NCBI GenBank assembly: GCA_902787975.1
Contig: CADAIP010000013.1
Location: 50,310 to 114,309, forward strand
Direction of reading: 5' to 3'
DNA length: 64,000 nt
DNA from: Oscillospiraceae bacterium
GTDB taxonomy: Bacteria; Bacillota; Clostridia; Saccharofermentanales; Saccharofermentanaceae
Part shown: positions 16,943 to 25,365 of the stretch, piece by piece
How the letters are laid out: each line of letters opens with the position of its first letter
Numbering within the stretch: position 1 is the first letter of the stretch
The notes under the pieces: model-generated
Database searches by the model: none
What the model saw: only the letters and a program-made list of their open reading frames with translations
Told to the model about the DNA's origin: nothing
Translations under genes and position numbers: made by a program

Positions 16943-17317
16943 ATGAGCAAATATCGTATTACAGTTGAAGGCAAGACATATGAGATGGATGTTGAGCTTA
17001 TCGGAAGCAATGGCGCTCCCGTACAGCCTGTAAAAGTACAGAGCGCACCCGCTGCACCTGTTGCAGCAGCTCCCAAGGCAGCTTCAAAGCCCGCGGCAGT
17101 ATCTTCAGGTTCTGTAGTTGCACCGATGCCCGGTACTGTCATCAAGATCCTCAAGAATGAGGGTGACGCTGTTAAGGCAGGCGATGTTGTTCTCATTCTC
17201 GAAGCTATGAAGATGGAAAACGAGATCACCGCTCCCGTAGCAGGAACTCTTGCTTCCGTTAACTGCACTGCAGGCGGTACAGTTGCCGGCGGTGACGTAT
17301 TGTTCGAAGTTAAGTGA
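16943..17317 (+). CDS. Biotin carboxyl carrier protein (1.3S/MmdC type)
   Basis: A 124-residue biotinyl carrier. The N-terminal 30 residues form a small beta domain, an Ala/Pro-rich flexible linker spans about 31-56, and the biotinyl domain follows. The biotinylation motif EAMKMEN gives biotin-Lys90, with the expected hydrophobic hairpin on either side and PMPGTV at the start of the domain. Size and linker match transcarboxylase 1.3S and decarboxylase gamma subunits. It carries CO2 between the flanking carboxyltransferases. Confidence 0.93.
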   Translation: MSKYRITVEGKTYEMDVELIGSNGAPVQPVKVQSAPAAPVAAAPKAASKPAAVSSGSVVAPMPGTVIKILKNEGDAVKAGDVVLILEAMKMENEITAPVAGTLASVNCTAGGTVAGGDVLFEVK

Positions 17318-17327
17318 GGGTTCTTTG

Positions 17328-18722
17328 ATGAGTGAACTTTTCGAGATCAAAAAGCCTTTGATGATCACTGATACGATCTTAAGAGACGCACATCAGTCAC
17401 AGGCGGCAACCAGAATGAAGCTGGAAGACATGCTTCCTGCATGTGAAGTCTTAGACAGCATCGGTTACTGGTCAATTGAATGCTGGGGCGGAGCTACATT
17501 TGATGCCTGCATGAGATTCCTCGGTGAAGATCCGTGGGAAAGATTAAGGACTCTCCGCAAAGCATTGCCTAATACCAAACTCCAGATGCTCCTGCGCGGT
17601 CAGAACCTTTTGGGTTACCGCCACTATGCAGATGACATGGTCGATGCGTTCTGCCGCAAGTCCATCGAAAACGGTATTGACGTAGTTCGTATTTTCGACG
17701 CCTTAAACGATGTCCGCAACATGGAGGCATCCATCAAGGCCGTAAAGAAGTATGGCGGTATGGTTGAAGCCGCAATGAGCTATACTGTAAGCCCCGTACA
17801 TAACGAGGAGTACTTCGTTAAGAAGGCAATAGAACTTGAGCAGATGGGCGCTGATACGATCTGCATCAAGGACATGGCAAACCTTTTGCTTCCCAACGAT
17901 GCTTACAGCCTTGTTAAGAAACTGAAGGAGAAGGTAACCATTCCGATCCACCTTCATACCCATAACACGACAGGTACAGGTTCAATGGTATATCTCATGG
18001 CTGCAATGGCAGGTGTTGATATCGTTGACTGTGCATTGTCTCCTTTTGCTAATGGTACTTCGCAGCCTGCAACAGAATCACTCGTTGCAACGCTCGCAGG
18101 TACAGACAGAGATACCGGTCTTGATCTTAATAAGCTTAATGATGCTGCAGTTCACTTCAGAGGTGTTGCTGCGAAGATGGAGAAGGAGGGACTTATCAGT
18201 TCCAAGGTTCTCCGTGTAGATCCCAATACGCTTATCTATCAGGTTCCGGGTGGAATGCTGTCAAACCTTATCTCACAGCTTAAGCAGGCCAATGCCGAGA
18301 ACCGCCTTTATGAGGTTCTTGCTGAGGTTCCGAGAGTCAGGGAAGACTTCGGCTATCCTCCGCTCGTAACTCCTACGAGCCAGATCGTAGGCACACAGGC
18401 CGTATTCAATACGCTTATGGGACGTTATAAGACATTTACCAAAGAATCCAAGGGACTTCTCCGCGGCGAATACGGTGAGCTTCCCGGTAAGGTAAATGAA
18501 GAAGTCAGAAAGATGGCTATAGGTGATGACGAAGTTCTTTCCTGCCGTCCCGCTGACCAGTTAAAGCCTGAGCTTGAATCCATAAAAGAACAGTACAGCG
18601 ATATTGCTAAGTCTGAAGAGGACATCTTAAGCTGCGCCATGTTCCCTCAGGTTGCTCCCGAATACATTAAGAAGAGAGATAACCTTGAGGTTCACGAGAT
18701 AACCGTAGATTGGATAAAATGA
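17328..18722 (+). CDS. Oxaloacetate/pyruvate carboxyltransferase, 5S/OadA type without biotin domain
   Basis: A 464-residue protein with a DRE-TIM metallolyase barrel. TDTILRDAHQSQAATRM opens the barrel, SIECWGGATFDACMRFL follows, and HLHTHNTTGTGSM supplies metal-binding histidines. The C-terminal post-HMGL domain is present, ending without a fused biotinyl domain. This is the organisation of the transcarboxylase 5S subunit and short OadA proteins. It transfers carboxyl between biotin and pyruvate/oxaloacetate. GAGGG precedes the ATG at 17328; the earlier in-frame start lies inside the carrier gene. Confidence 0.9.
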   Translation: MSELFEIKKPLMITDTILRDAHQSQAATRMKLEDMLPACEVLDSIGYWSIECWGGATFDACMRFLGEDPWERLRTLRKALPNTKLQMLLRGQNLLGYRHYADDMVDAFCRKSIENGIDVVRIFDALNDVRNMEASIKAVKKYGGMVEAAMSYTVSPVHNEEYFVKKAIELEQMGADTICIKDMANLLLPNDAYSLVKKLKEKVTIPIHLHTHNTTGTGSMVYLMAAMAGVDIVDCALSPFANGTSQPATESLVATLAGTDRDTGLDLNKLNDAAVHFRGVAAKMEKEGLISSKVLRVDPNTLIYQVPGGMLSNLISQLKQANAENRLYEVLAEVPRVREDFGYPPLVTPTSQIVGTQAVFNTLMGRYKTFTKESKGLLRGEYGELPGKVNEEVRKMAIGDDEVLSCRPADQLKPELESIKEQYSDIAKSEEDILSCAMFPQVAPEYIKKRDNLEVHEITVDWIK

Positions 18723-19002
18723 GCCGATGGAAGCTGGAAGAGGAAGGCTATTATCTGATAGTATGTCCGATCGATGATAAGAGTACTGATAATACTCAGG
18801 CAAAAATGCGCGAGAAAGCAGCTTTGCCTGCATGATGGAGTTACTTTATAAACTTCATCTTTGCGGAGCAACTTTTGATGAAGTCGGATTCAAATTGCGA
18901 TATGATAAGAAACAGGGCGACAGTAAAATGCGCGTGTCATCCACTATGAAGAACAGTCTGGGCGCTGCCATCAGATTGAGAAAGCTTAGGAAAAAGACAT
19001 GA
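18719..19002 (+). pseudogene. Remnant of a GT2-family (polyprenyl-phosphate) glycosyltransferase
   Basis: Two short frames follow the 5S gene. The first (18719-18835, 38 residues) contains YYLIVCPIDDKSTDNTQAK, close to the nucleotide-binding V-D-D-x-S-T-D-N-T start of GT2 enzymes. The second (18835-19002, 55 residues, different frame) contains TFDEVGFKLRYDKKQGDSKM, the motif near the end of dolichol-phosphate-mannosyltransferase-like GT2 domains. The roughly 150 residues between them are gone. I read this as a GT2 gene with a large internal deletion. Overlapping stop/start junctions remain, so both peptides might still be translated. Confidence 0.6.
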
Positions 19003-20135
19003 CAAATTCATCGGATATCAAGACGGTAATGGTTGTTTTCGGCACTAGACCGGAAGCAATCAAGATGTGTCCTCTTGTTAATGAACTCAAATCCAGAGAC
19101 GGAATCAAGACTATAGTTGCAGTCACCGGACAGCACCGTGAAATGCTTGACCAGGTGCTTAATACATTCGGAGTGGTACCGGATTATGACCTGTCGATCA
19201 TGCAGGCAAAACAGACGCTTTTCGATATAACGGTAAAAGTCCTTGAAGGAATGAAGAAGATAATCGAAGAGTGTAAGCCAGACCTGATCCTGGTACACGG
19301 AGATACATCGACATCATTTTCAACGGCTTTGGCTGCATATTATCTCGGCGTAAAGGTCGGTCATGTTGAAGCGGGTCTTCGTACTTACAACATTCACAGC
19401 CCCTATCCTGAAGAATTCAACAGACAGGGAATCGGAATAGTCAGCGAAATGAACTTTGCTCCTACGTTAACTGCTAAGGAAAACCTTGTCAGGGAAGGCA
19501 AAGACCCGGCAACGATATTTGTTACAGGCAACACGGTCATTGATGCGCTTAAGACCACTCATCAGGATGACTATTCTCATCCCGTGATCGACTCTCTTAA
19601 GGAAAACCGCATGGTCCTTATAACAGCGCACAGAAGAGAGAATCTTGATAAGTTAAGATCGATGTTTTCAGCCGTTAAGAGAGTCCTTGATGAGCATGAC
19701 GATGTCCGAGCCGTTTACCCGATCCATCCGAATCCGCTGGTAAGACAGGCTGCTTCAGAAGTTTTTAAAGATGACGACAAGCTCCAGCTTATTGAACCTT
19801 TGAATGTAATAGATTTCCATAACTTCATGAGCAGGAGCTATCTGATCCTGACTGATTCCGGCGGAGTCCAGGAAGAAGCACCGGGATTTGGCGTTCCTGT
19901 CCTTGTTCTGCGCGACACTACAGAGCGTCCGGAAGGTGTTGCTGCCGGTACTTTAAAGCTTGTCGGTACGGACGAAGAGGCTATTTACAGGGAATTTTCC
20001 CTTCTTCTTGATGACAAGGCTGAATATGAGAAGATGAGTCACGCCATAAATCCTTATGGTGATGGTTTTGCATGTGACAGAATTGCCGACATAATTGAGT
20101 TCGGCGCACCCCAAAAAGGCGAGTTCGGGTCATAA
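18999..20135 (+). CDS. wecB: UDP-N-acetylglucosamine 2-epimerase, non-hydrolysing
   Basis: A 378-residue GT-B-fold epimerase. It has GTRPEAIKMCPLV near the start, GHVEAGLRTYN, a central VTGNTVIDAL, ITAHRRENL and the C-terminal TDSGGVQEEAPGFGVPVLVLRD. Length and motifs fit WecB/MnaA. It interconverts UDP-GlcNAc and UDP-ManNAc for surface polysaccharide or teichoic acid linkage units. The ATG overlaps the end of the GT2 remnant by ATGA, so the two were once coupled. Confidence 0.95.
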   Translation: MTNSSDIKTVMVVFGTRPEAIKMCPLVNELKSRDGIKTIVAVTGQHREMLDQVLNTFGVVPDYDLSIMQAKQTLFDITVKVLEGMKKIIEECKPDLILVHGDTSTSFSTALAAYYLGVKVGHVEAGLRTYNIHSPYPEEFNRQGIGIVSEMNFAPTLTAKENLVREGKDPATIFVTGNTVIDALKTTHQDDYSHPVIDSLKENRMVLITAHRRENLDKLRSMFSAVKRVLDEHDDVRAVYPIHPNPLVRQAASEVFKDDDKLQLIEPLNVIDFHNFMSRSYLILTDSGGVQEEAPGFGVPVLVLRDTTERPEGVAAGTLKLVGTDEEAIYREFSLLLDDKAEYEKMSHAINPYGDGFACDRIADIIEFGAPQKGEFGS

Positions 20136-20238
20136 TATCATTACTTTTGCTTCAATAATAATTTAGAAGGTAGCCGATTATTATTTATGGTAAAGATTGG
20201 TTTGTTATGCTAATATTTTTTTGATTGTGAGGGTATTT

Positions 20239-21378
20239 ATGATCAATTTTAATGAGCCTACGCTGATAGGCAAAGAACTTGTTTATATAAAAGATGCGGT
20301 AATCGTACAACACATGCTGTGCGGTGACGGAAAATATACTCGTAAATGTGATAAGTGGATAGAAGATAATACAGGCGTTTCCAAGGCGATGCTTACTACT
20401 TCGTGTACTCATGCTCTTGAGATAGCAGCTCTTCTTTGCGACATAAAAGAGGGTGATGAAGTTATCATGCCTTCTTATACTTTCTGTTCAACTGCTGATG
20501 CATTTGTATTAAGAGGCGCGAAGGTAGTATTTGTTGATATCAGACCTGATACGATGAATATTAACGAAGATCTGATAGAGGAAGCCATAACCGATAAGAC
20601 AAAAGCAATTATTCCCGTTCACTATGCCGGTGTCGGCTGTGAGATGGACAAGATAATGGCTATAGCAGCCAAATACAATCTTAAGGTTATAGAAGATGCT
20701 GCACAGGGTGTAAAAGCGTCATATAAGGGCAAGGCGCTCGGTTCTATTGGCGATTACGGATGCTTCAGTTTCCATGAGACTAAGAATTATTGCATGGGTG
20801 AGGGAGGAGCCATCCTTCTCCGTGATCCTGATATGATCGAGGAGGCTGAGATAATCAGGGAAAAGGGTACCAACCGTTCCAAGTTCTTCCGTGGACAGAT
20901 CGATAAGTATACATGGGTCGATAAGGGAAGTTCTTATCTTCCCAGTGAGCTTAATGCCGCATATTTGTGGGCCCAGCTTGAAGATGCCGATGCCATCCTT
21001 AACGACAGAATGACAAAATGGAATCACTATTGGGATCTTTTAAGCTGCAACGATGTTCTGAAAGACAGGATCGAATTGCCTTATATTCCGGATTATTGCG
21101 AACATAATGCCCATATGTTCTATATCAAGACTAAGGATCTGGATGAGAGAACAAGATTAATCGCTTATCTGCGTGAACACGGGGTAAATGCAGTATTCCA
21201 CTATGTTCCGCTTCACTCTGCAGAGGCCGGACACAAATACGGCAGATTCAGCGGTGAAGACGTCTATACGACTAAAGAGAGCGAGAGGCTTCTGAGATTG
21301 CCGCTGCACTACAATTTAAAGGATTACGAAATAGATTTAATCTGCGACCTGATAAATATGTTTTATCAGGCAGGCTGA
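20239..21378 (+). CDS. wecE: DegT/DnrJ/EryC1 sugar aminotransferase, WecE-type
   Basis: A 379-residue PLP-dependent aminotransferase. TTSCTHALEIAALLCDI, VIMPSYTFCSTADAFVLRGA and VIEDAAQGV are typical, with the PLP lysine Lys182 in FSFHETKNY. The overall pattern is that of WecE/RffA, which makes dTDP-4-amino-4,6-dideoxygalactose from the 4-keto sugar. The start is the ATG at 20239, preceded by GTGAGGG. The sugar nucleotide in this organism is inferred by family. Its product would be an amino sugar open to N-acylation by products of the downstream cluster. Confidence 0.88.
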   Translation: MINFNEPTLIGKELVYIKDAVIVQHMLCGDGKYTRKCDKWIEDNTGVSKAMLTTSCTHALEIAALLCDIKEGDEVIMPSYTFCSTADAFVLRGAKVVFVDIRPDTMNINEDLIEEAITDKTKAIIPVHYAGVGCEMDKIMAIAAKYNLKVIEDAAQGVKASYKGKALGSIGDYGCFSFHETKNYCMGEGGAILLRDPDMIEEAEIIREKGTNRSKFFRGQIDKYTWVDKGSSYLPSELNAAYLWAQLEDADAILNDRMTKWNHYWDLLSCNDVLKDRIELPYIPDYCEHNAHMFYIKTKDLDERTRLIAYLREHGVNAVFHYVPLHSAEAGHKYGRFSGEDVYTTKESERLLRLPLHYNLKDYEIDLICDLINMFYQAG

Positions 21379-21400
21379 ATTCAGTTGAGAGATATTTCCT

Positions 21401-21802
21401 GTGAACGATAAGAAATTCAGTATCGGTGCTTTCATTCTGCTTCAGATCGCTCTTTTTATTTTTTCTTTTGGAGCAGTCTGTTCCAAAATGGCAGGGAGAC
21501 AGGAGTTCTTATCTATTCCGTTTTTTGCATATTATGGAGCTTTGTTCCTGACCTTATTTGTTTATGCGATCCTTTGGCAGCAGGTTTTGAAAAGGATCTC
21601 GCTTGTTGTAGCTTATGCATGCAAAGGTATAGGAATAATTTACGGCATTCTTTGGGGTGTCTTGTTCTTTAAAGAAGAAATAAACTGGAAAATGATCGCC
21701 GGTGCTGTTCTTGTCCTTATCGGTGTTTATATCTTTGTTTTCGGTGAGATAAAGGCCAATAAGAAGACACAAAAGCCAGAGGAGAACGAACAGAATGCTT
21801 AA
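21401..21802 (+). CDS. Half-size EamA/SMR-like membrane protein, first of a pair
   Basis: A 133-residue protein with four predicted transmembrane helices and a positively charged C-terminal tail. VLFFKEEINWKMIAGAVLVLIGVYIF is the EamA-like last hairpin, split here by context but continuous in the protein. Such half-size drug/metabolite transporters work as dimers. The start is GTG. It overlaps the next gene by 8 bases, which supports a heterodimer. Confidence 0.7.
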   Translation: MNDKKFSIGAFILLQIALFIFSFGAVCSKMAGRQEFLSIPFFAYYGALFLTLFVYAILWQQVLKRISLVVAYACKGIGIIYGILWGVLFFKEEINWKMIAGAVLVLIGVYIFVFGEIKANKKTQKPEENEQNA

Positions 21803-22130
21803 ATTTGTAATCATCTTTTTGTTTTCCGTTTTGATATCTTCTATTGCCCAGATAATTCTGAAGAAAAGCGCAGGAAAGAAATATGACAGCGTTATAAAGG
21901 AATATCTGAACATCAGGGTTATAGGTGCTTATTCGATTTTCTTCCTGTCTACACTGCTTACGATGTATGCATATAAAGGCGTGCCTCTCACGCTCGGTAC
22001 TTTGTTGGAAGCTGCTGGATACATTTACATTCCGATTCTGAGCTTTTTTATCCTTAAAGAGAAGATCACTCCAAGGATGGTCATAGGCTCGTTATTCATC
22101 ATATGTGGTATAATTGTCTATAATCTTTAA
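21795..22130 (+). CDS. Half-size EamA/SMR-like membrane protein, second of a pair
   Basis: A 111-residue, four-helix membrane protein. SSIAQIILKKSAGKK after helix 1 and FFILKEKITPRMVIGSLFI before the last helix match small EamA-type proteins such as the ArnE/ArnF pair. ArnE and ArnF flip an aminoarabinose lipid across the membrane. By analogy this pair may flip a lipid-linked amino sugar made in this cluster; that is an inference from fold and location. Confidence 0.7.
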   Translation: MLKFVIIFLFSVLISSIAQIILKKSAGKKYDSVIKEYLNIRVIGAYSIFFLSTLLTMYAYKGVPLTLGTLLEAAGYIYIPILSFFILKEKITPRMVIGSLFIICGIIVYNL

Positions 22131-22194
22131 TTTAATAAATTAATTTATTTGAGCAATCTGTGTTCACATATTATTGATTTGGAACGGAGTTGTA

Positions 22195-23277
22195 ATGGCC
22201 GGTTTTGTTTTGGAAGGAATAGGTATCAAAGGCATATCTTGTGCTGTTCCCAAGAAAGTATTTGATAATACTGAGTTTTACGACAAGTTTGGAAAAGAGG
22301 CTGTAGACAGCACCATTAAGATGACGGGTGTCAGATATTCCCATAGGGCTCCTGACGAACAGACTGCATCAGATCTTTGCTTTGTAGCTGCCAGAAATTT
22401 AATTGAAAAGAAGGGAATAGATCCGGCTGAGATCGGAGCTGTTGTTTTTATTTCCCAGACTCCTGATTACAGATTGCCTGCTACTGCCTGTGTTCTTCAC
22501 AAACGTCTCGGCCTTTCTAAGAACTGCATGGCTTTTGATGTCAATTTAGGTTGTTCAGGCTGGGTGTACGGCGTAAACATCGTTGGTTCTCTTTTAAAGA
22601 CTGGCGCAATTGATAAGGCTTTGCTCCTGTTTGGTGATACCAGTGTCAGAACAGTATCTCCTGAAGACCGCGGTGCCGTAATGCTGTTTGGTGAGGGCGG
22701 TTCTGCCACTTTGCTTGCAAAAGATGAGAATGATTCCATCAGTGGCGAGCTCATGACTGACGGTGAAGGCTTCAAATCTATCATCATGCCGGCAGGCGGT
22801 TTCCGTAATCCCAATGCCAGCACGGAAAGAGTTGAACAACCTGACGGAGTTGTACGTTCAGCTTACGACGGTTACATGAACGGAACGGATGTATTTTCAT
22901 TTACAATTACTCAGGTTCCGAAGCTCATCAAGAATTTCTCAGAGAAGAACGGTAAAACACCGGACCAGTATGACGCACTGATTCTGCACCAGGCAAATTT
23001 ATATATTCTTCAGCAGATCAGCCGCAAGACCAAGGTCCCTATGGAAAAGATTCCTGTTTCTCTTGACCGTTACGGTAATACCAGTGGTACATCCATTCCG
23101 ATCACCTTGTGTGATGCATACGGCGATAAGAGTAATGAAAATCTGCATTTGCTTTTGTCCGGTTTCGGAATCGGTCTTTCATGGGGTGTTGTTGAAGCAA
23201 ATATTAACAGTGACGACATTTTCCCCATAGTTGTTACTAATGAGATCTTTACAGAAGGTACTGAAGTATTTGATTAA
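22195..23277 (+). CDS. Ketoacyl-ACP synthase III-like enzyme (copy 1)
   Basis: A 360-residue thiolase-fold enzyme of the FabH type. The catalytic triad is visible: Cys120 in FDVNLGCSGWVYG, His in LILHQANLYIL and Asn in YGNTSGTSIPIT. Start at the ATG at 22195, with CGGAG 5 bases upstream. It differs from housekeeping FabH in its C-terminal extension after GFGIGLSWG. It would condense an acyl starter with an acyl-ACP or similar extender. It is followed 22 bases later by a carrier protein. Confidence 0.9.
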   Translation: MAGFVLEGIGIKGISCAVPKKVFDNTEFYDKFGKEAVDSTIKMTGVRYSHRAPDEQTASDLCFVAARNLIEKKGIDPAEIGAVVFISQTPDYRLPATACVLHKRLGLSKNCMAFDVNLGCSGWVYGVNIVGSLLKTGAIDKALLLFGDTSVRTVSPEDRGAVMLFGEGGSATLLAKDENDSISGELMTDGEGFKSIIMPAGGFRNPNASTERVEQPDGVVRSAYDGYMNGTDVFSFTITQVPKLIKNFSEKNGKTPDQYDALILHQANLYILQQISRKTKVPMEKIPVSLDRYGNTSGTSIPITLCDAYGDKSNENLHLLLSGFGIGLSWGVVEANINSDDIFPIVVTNEIFTEGTEVFD

Positions 23278-23299
23278 TTATCGATAAAGGAGTTTATGT

Positions 23300-23518
23300 A
23301 TGACAGATCAGGAAAAGATTGCATTATTGGAAGAAGCTTTTGAGGCAGATGAAGGTACTCTTACACCTGAAACTGAGCTTGATTCAGTTGATGGTTGGGG
23401 TTCAATGGCCAAGCTTACATTAATCGTTTTGATGGACGAAGAGTGCGGTAAGACTCTCAAGAGTGACGATATCAAGAAGTTCGTAACCATTAAGGACATT
23501 ATGGATTACATGGGCTGA
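23300..23518 (+). CDS. Acyl carrier protein (copy 1)
   Basis: A 72-residue carrier with the phosphopantetheine site in DGWGSMAKLTLI at Ser35. This W-x-S-M form differs from the DSLD motif of fatty acid synthesis ACP and resembles carriers in dedicated clusters. It has the expected helix 3 and T-I-K-D-I-M-D-Y ending. GGAG precedes the ATG. The stop overlaps the next start (TGATG). Confidence 0.85.
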   Translation: MTDQEKIALLEEAFEADEGTLTPETELDSVDGWGSMAKLTLIVLMDEECGKTLKSDDIKKFVTIKDIMDYMG

Positions 23519-24168
23519 TGCTGATCCGGATCTTAACTACAGATTATCTGGAATCGCATTGCTATATCGTAGTTGAAGGGGAACACGCCTTTGTTGTTGA
23601 CCCCGGTGATGGCGATCTGGTTACCAAAGCGCTTTCAGATATGAAGGTTACAGTTGATTTCGGAATCCTGACCCACGAACATTGTGATCATATATATGGT
23701 TGTTCTGCAGTTAGAGATGCTTTTGGCTGCAGGATGATCTCAAGTAGTATCTGCAATAAACATATGCAGAGCAGCCGCAAAAACTCTTCGCAGTATTTCG
23801 AAGCGTTTGTCGGAGTACAGACTAAGTGCACTTCCGGCAACCTACGCTATATGCCGCCGTTTACGACATTTGCGGATGAAGTCTTTGAAGGCGAAAAGCG
23901 GTTTTCCTGGATGGGGCACGAGATCTATATGCGTGAGACCCCGGGACATTCAAAGGGAAGCATTTGCATACTGGTAGATAACGAAATCCTCTTTACAGGG
24001 GATTCTTTGTTTAAAGACGAAGTCGTTGAAACACACTTTTCCGGTGGAAGTGAGACTGAATTTCAGGAGATTACAATGCCGTGGATAAAGGGGCTTCCCG
24101 GTGATGTAATGGTTTACCCCGGACATGGTGATGAATTCCGGTTATCTTATAAATTTGTGAAGGTATAA
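23518..24168 (+). CDS. Metallo-beta-lactamase-fold hydrolase
   Basis: A 216-residue MBL-fold protein. The metal motif is THEHCDH (His53, His55, Asp57, His58), with further ligands in ETPGHSKGSI and FTGDSLF and a final YPGHGDE. This is the glyoxalase-II-like subfamily, whose members hydrolyse thioesters among other substrates. It overlaps the carrier gene, so I infer release or editing of an ACP-bound acyl thioester. Substrate unproven. Confidence 0.82.
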   Translation: MLIRILTTDYLESHCYIVVEGEHAFVVDPGDGDLVTKALSDMKVTVDFGILTHEHCDHIYGCSAVRDAFGCRMISSSICNKHMQSSRKNSSQYFEAFVGVQTKCTSGNLRYMPPFTTFADEVFEGEKRFSWMGHEIYMRETPGHSKGSICILVDNEILFTGDSLFKDEVVETHFSGGSETEFQEITMPWIKGLPGDVMVYPGHGDEFRLSYKFVKV

Positions 24169-24196
24169 TAGGAATCTTAAAGCTCGAATACTGGAG

Positions 24197-24970
24197 ATGA
24201 AAACTGTGATTGATCTTAATGGAAAGAATATTCTTATAGTTGGAGCTTCATCAGGCATCGGTGCCGAGATTGCCCGTAAAGTGGCAGAACAGGGTGCCAA
24301 GGCCATCCTGGTTGCACGCAGGGAAAAGGAACTGAAGGATGTTTGCAGATCGATCGGTGAAGATAAAGCGGCTTTTTATTCTGCCGATATTTCCGATTGC
24401 GATGTGATTGAAGGTTTGATCGCGCAGATAGTCTCTGATAACGGTAAGCTTGACGGAATGGTATATTCTGCGGGAATTGTTGATGACGTACCTTTGATGT
24501 TTCTTGATCACGACAGGTTATTGAAAACTTTTAATATCAACTATTTCAGCTTTGTCGAATGTGTAAGACAGGTAAGTAAAAAGAAGAATTACAACAGCGG
24601 TATGAGGATCGTTGCTATCTCATCTGTTTCTTCTTTGCTTGGCGAAAAGGCTCACACATCTTATGCGGCCTCCAAAGCAGCAATTGATGCTACTGTCAGG
24701 TGCCTTGCAAAAGAATTGTATGAAAAGGGAATCGTATTGAATTCCGTACAGCCCGGCATGATCAGGACCCGTATCTATGATGAATTTCTGGAAAAAATGG
24801 GCGATGACGGAAGTGCAAATGAGGCTATCCTGAAGAATCAGTATGCCGGAATAGGCGAGACTGTCGATGTGGCTAATGCAGTAGCTTTTCTGCTTTCTGA
24901 AGATTCAAGATTTATTGTGGGTTCTTCGCTTGTAATTGACGGCGGAACCTCGTCATCTTCTGCTTCTTAA
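24197..24970 (+). CDS. SDR-family oxidoreductase, FabG-like (copy 1)
   Basis: A 257-residue short-chain dehydrogenase. NAD(P) binding by IVGASSGIGAEIARKV, the active-site serine in ISSVSSLLG and the YAASKAA catalytic motif are all present. The ending IVGSSLVIDGG is typical of the family. In this setting it most likely reduces a 3-ketoacyl-ACP to a 3-hydroxyacyl-ACP. It shares an unusual KKKNYNSG segment with the second SDR of the cluster. Confidence 0.88.
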   Translation: MKTVIDLNGKNILIVGASSGIGAEIARKVAEQGAKAILVARREKELKDVCRSIGEDKAAFYSADISDCDVIEGLIAQIVSDNGKLDGMVYSAGIVDDVPLMFLDHDRLLKTFNINYFSFVECVRQVSKKKNYNSGMRIVAISSVSSLLGEKAHTSYAASKAAIDATVRCLAKELYEKGIVLNSVQPGMIRTRIYDEFLEKMGDDGSANEAILKNQYAGIGETVDVANAVAFLLSEDSRFIVGSSLVIDGGTSSSSAS

Positions 24971-25104
24971 TTTTTTATCAAAAAATCATTAGGATAGGAT
25001 TATGTGATATCATATTGATATGGCAATTTTCGGCTGTTCAGACATATCTGAATGTGTGTTCCGGTTGCATGTAAATACGACAGAATATGAATGGTAGGCG
25101 GCTT

Positions 25105-25353
25105 ATGGACGAAATTAGAACTAAGATACTCGAGTTTGTTGAAAGAGAATATAAACTTCCGGACGGAATTGATCTTGATACATATGACTTTGTTGAGAAC
25201 GGATATGTTGATTCAATGGGACTGGTTCAGTTTGTTGCCATTCTCGAAGACGATTTTGATATCGAGTTTACAAAAGATGAACTTCTTTCTGATGAGTTTA
25301 AGACAGTAGGCGGTCTTGAGAAAATCATCAGAGAAAAAATCCAGAATAAGTGA
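25105..25353 (+). CDS. Acyl carrier protein (copy 2)
   Basis: An 82-residue carrier with the phosphopantetheine serine at Ser37 in GYVDSMGLVQF. The sequence is closer to DltC-like and stand-alone carriers than to AcpP. The ATG at 25105 or one 18 bases earlier could be the start; neither has a strong ribosome binding site. About 130 bases of AT-rich DNA lie upstream, possibly with an internal promoter. The gene is 12 bases before the second KASIII. Confidence 0.8.
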   Translation: MDEIRTKILEFVEREYKLPDGIDLDTYDFVENGYVDSMGLVQFVAILEDDFDIEFTKDELLSDEFKTVGGLEKIIREKIQNK

Positions 25354-25365
25354 TTGGTGTTCAGA

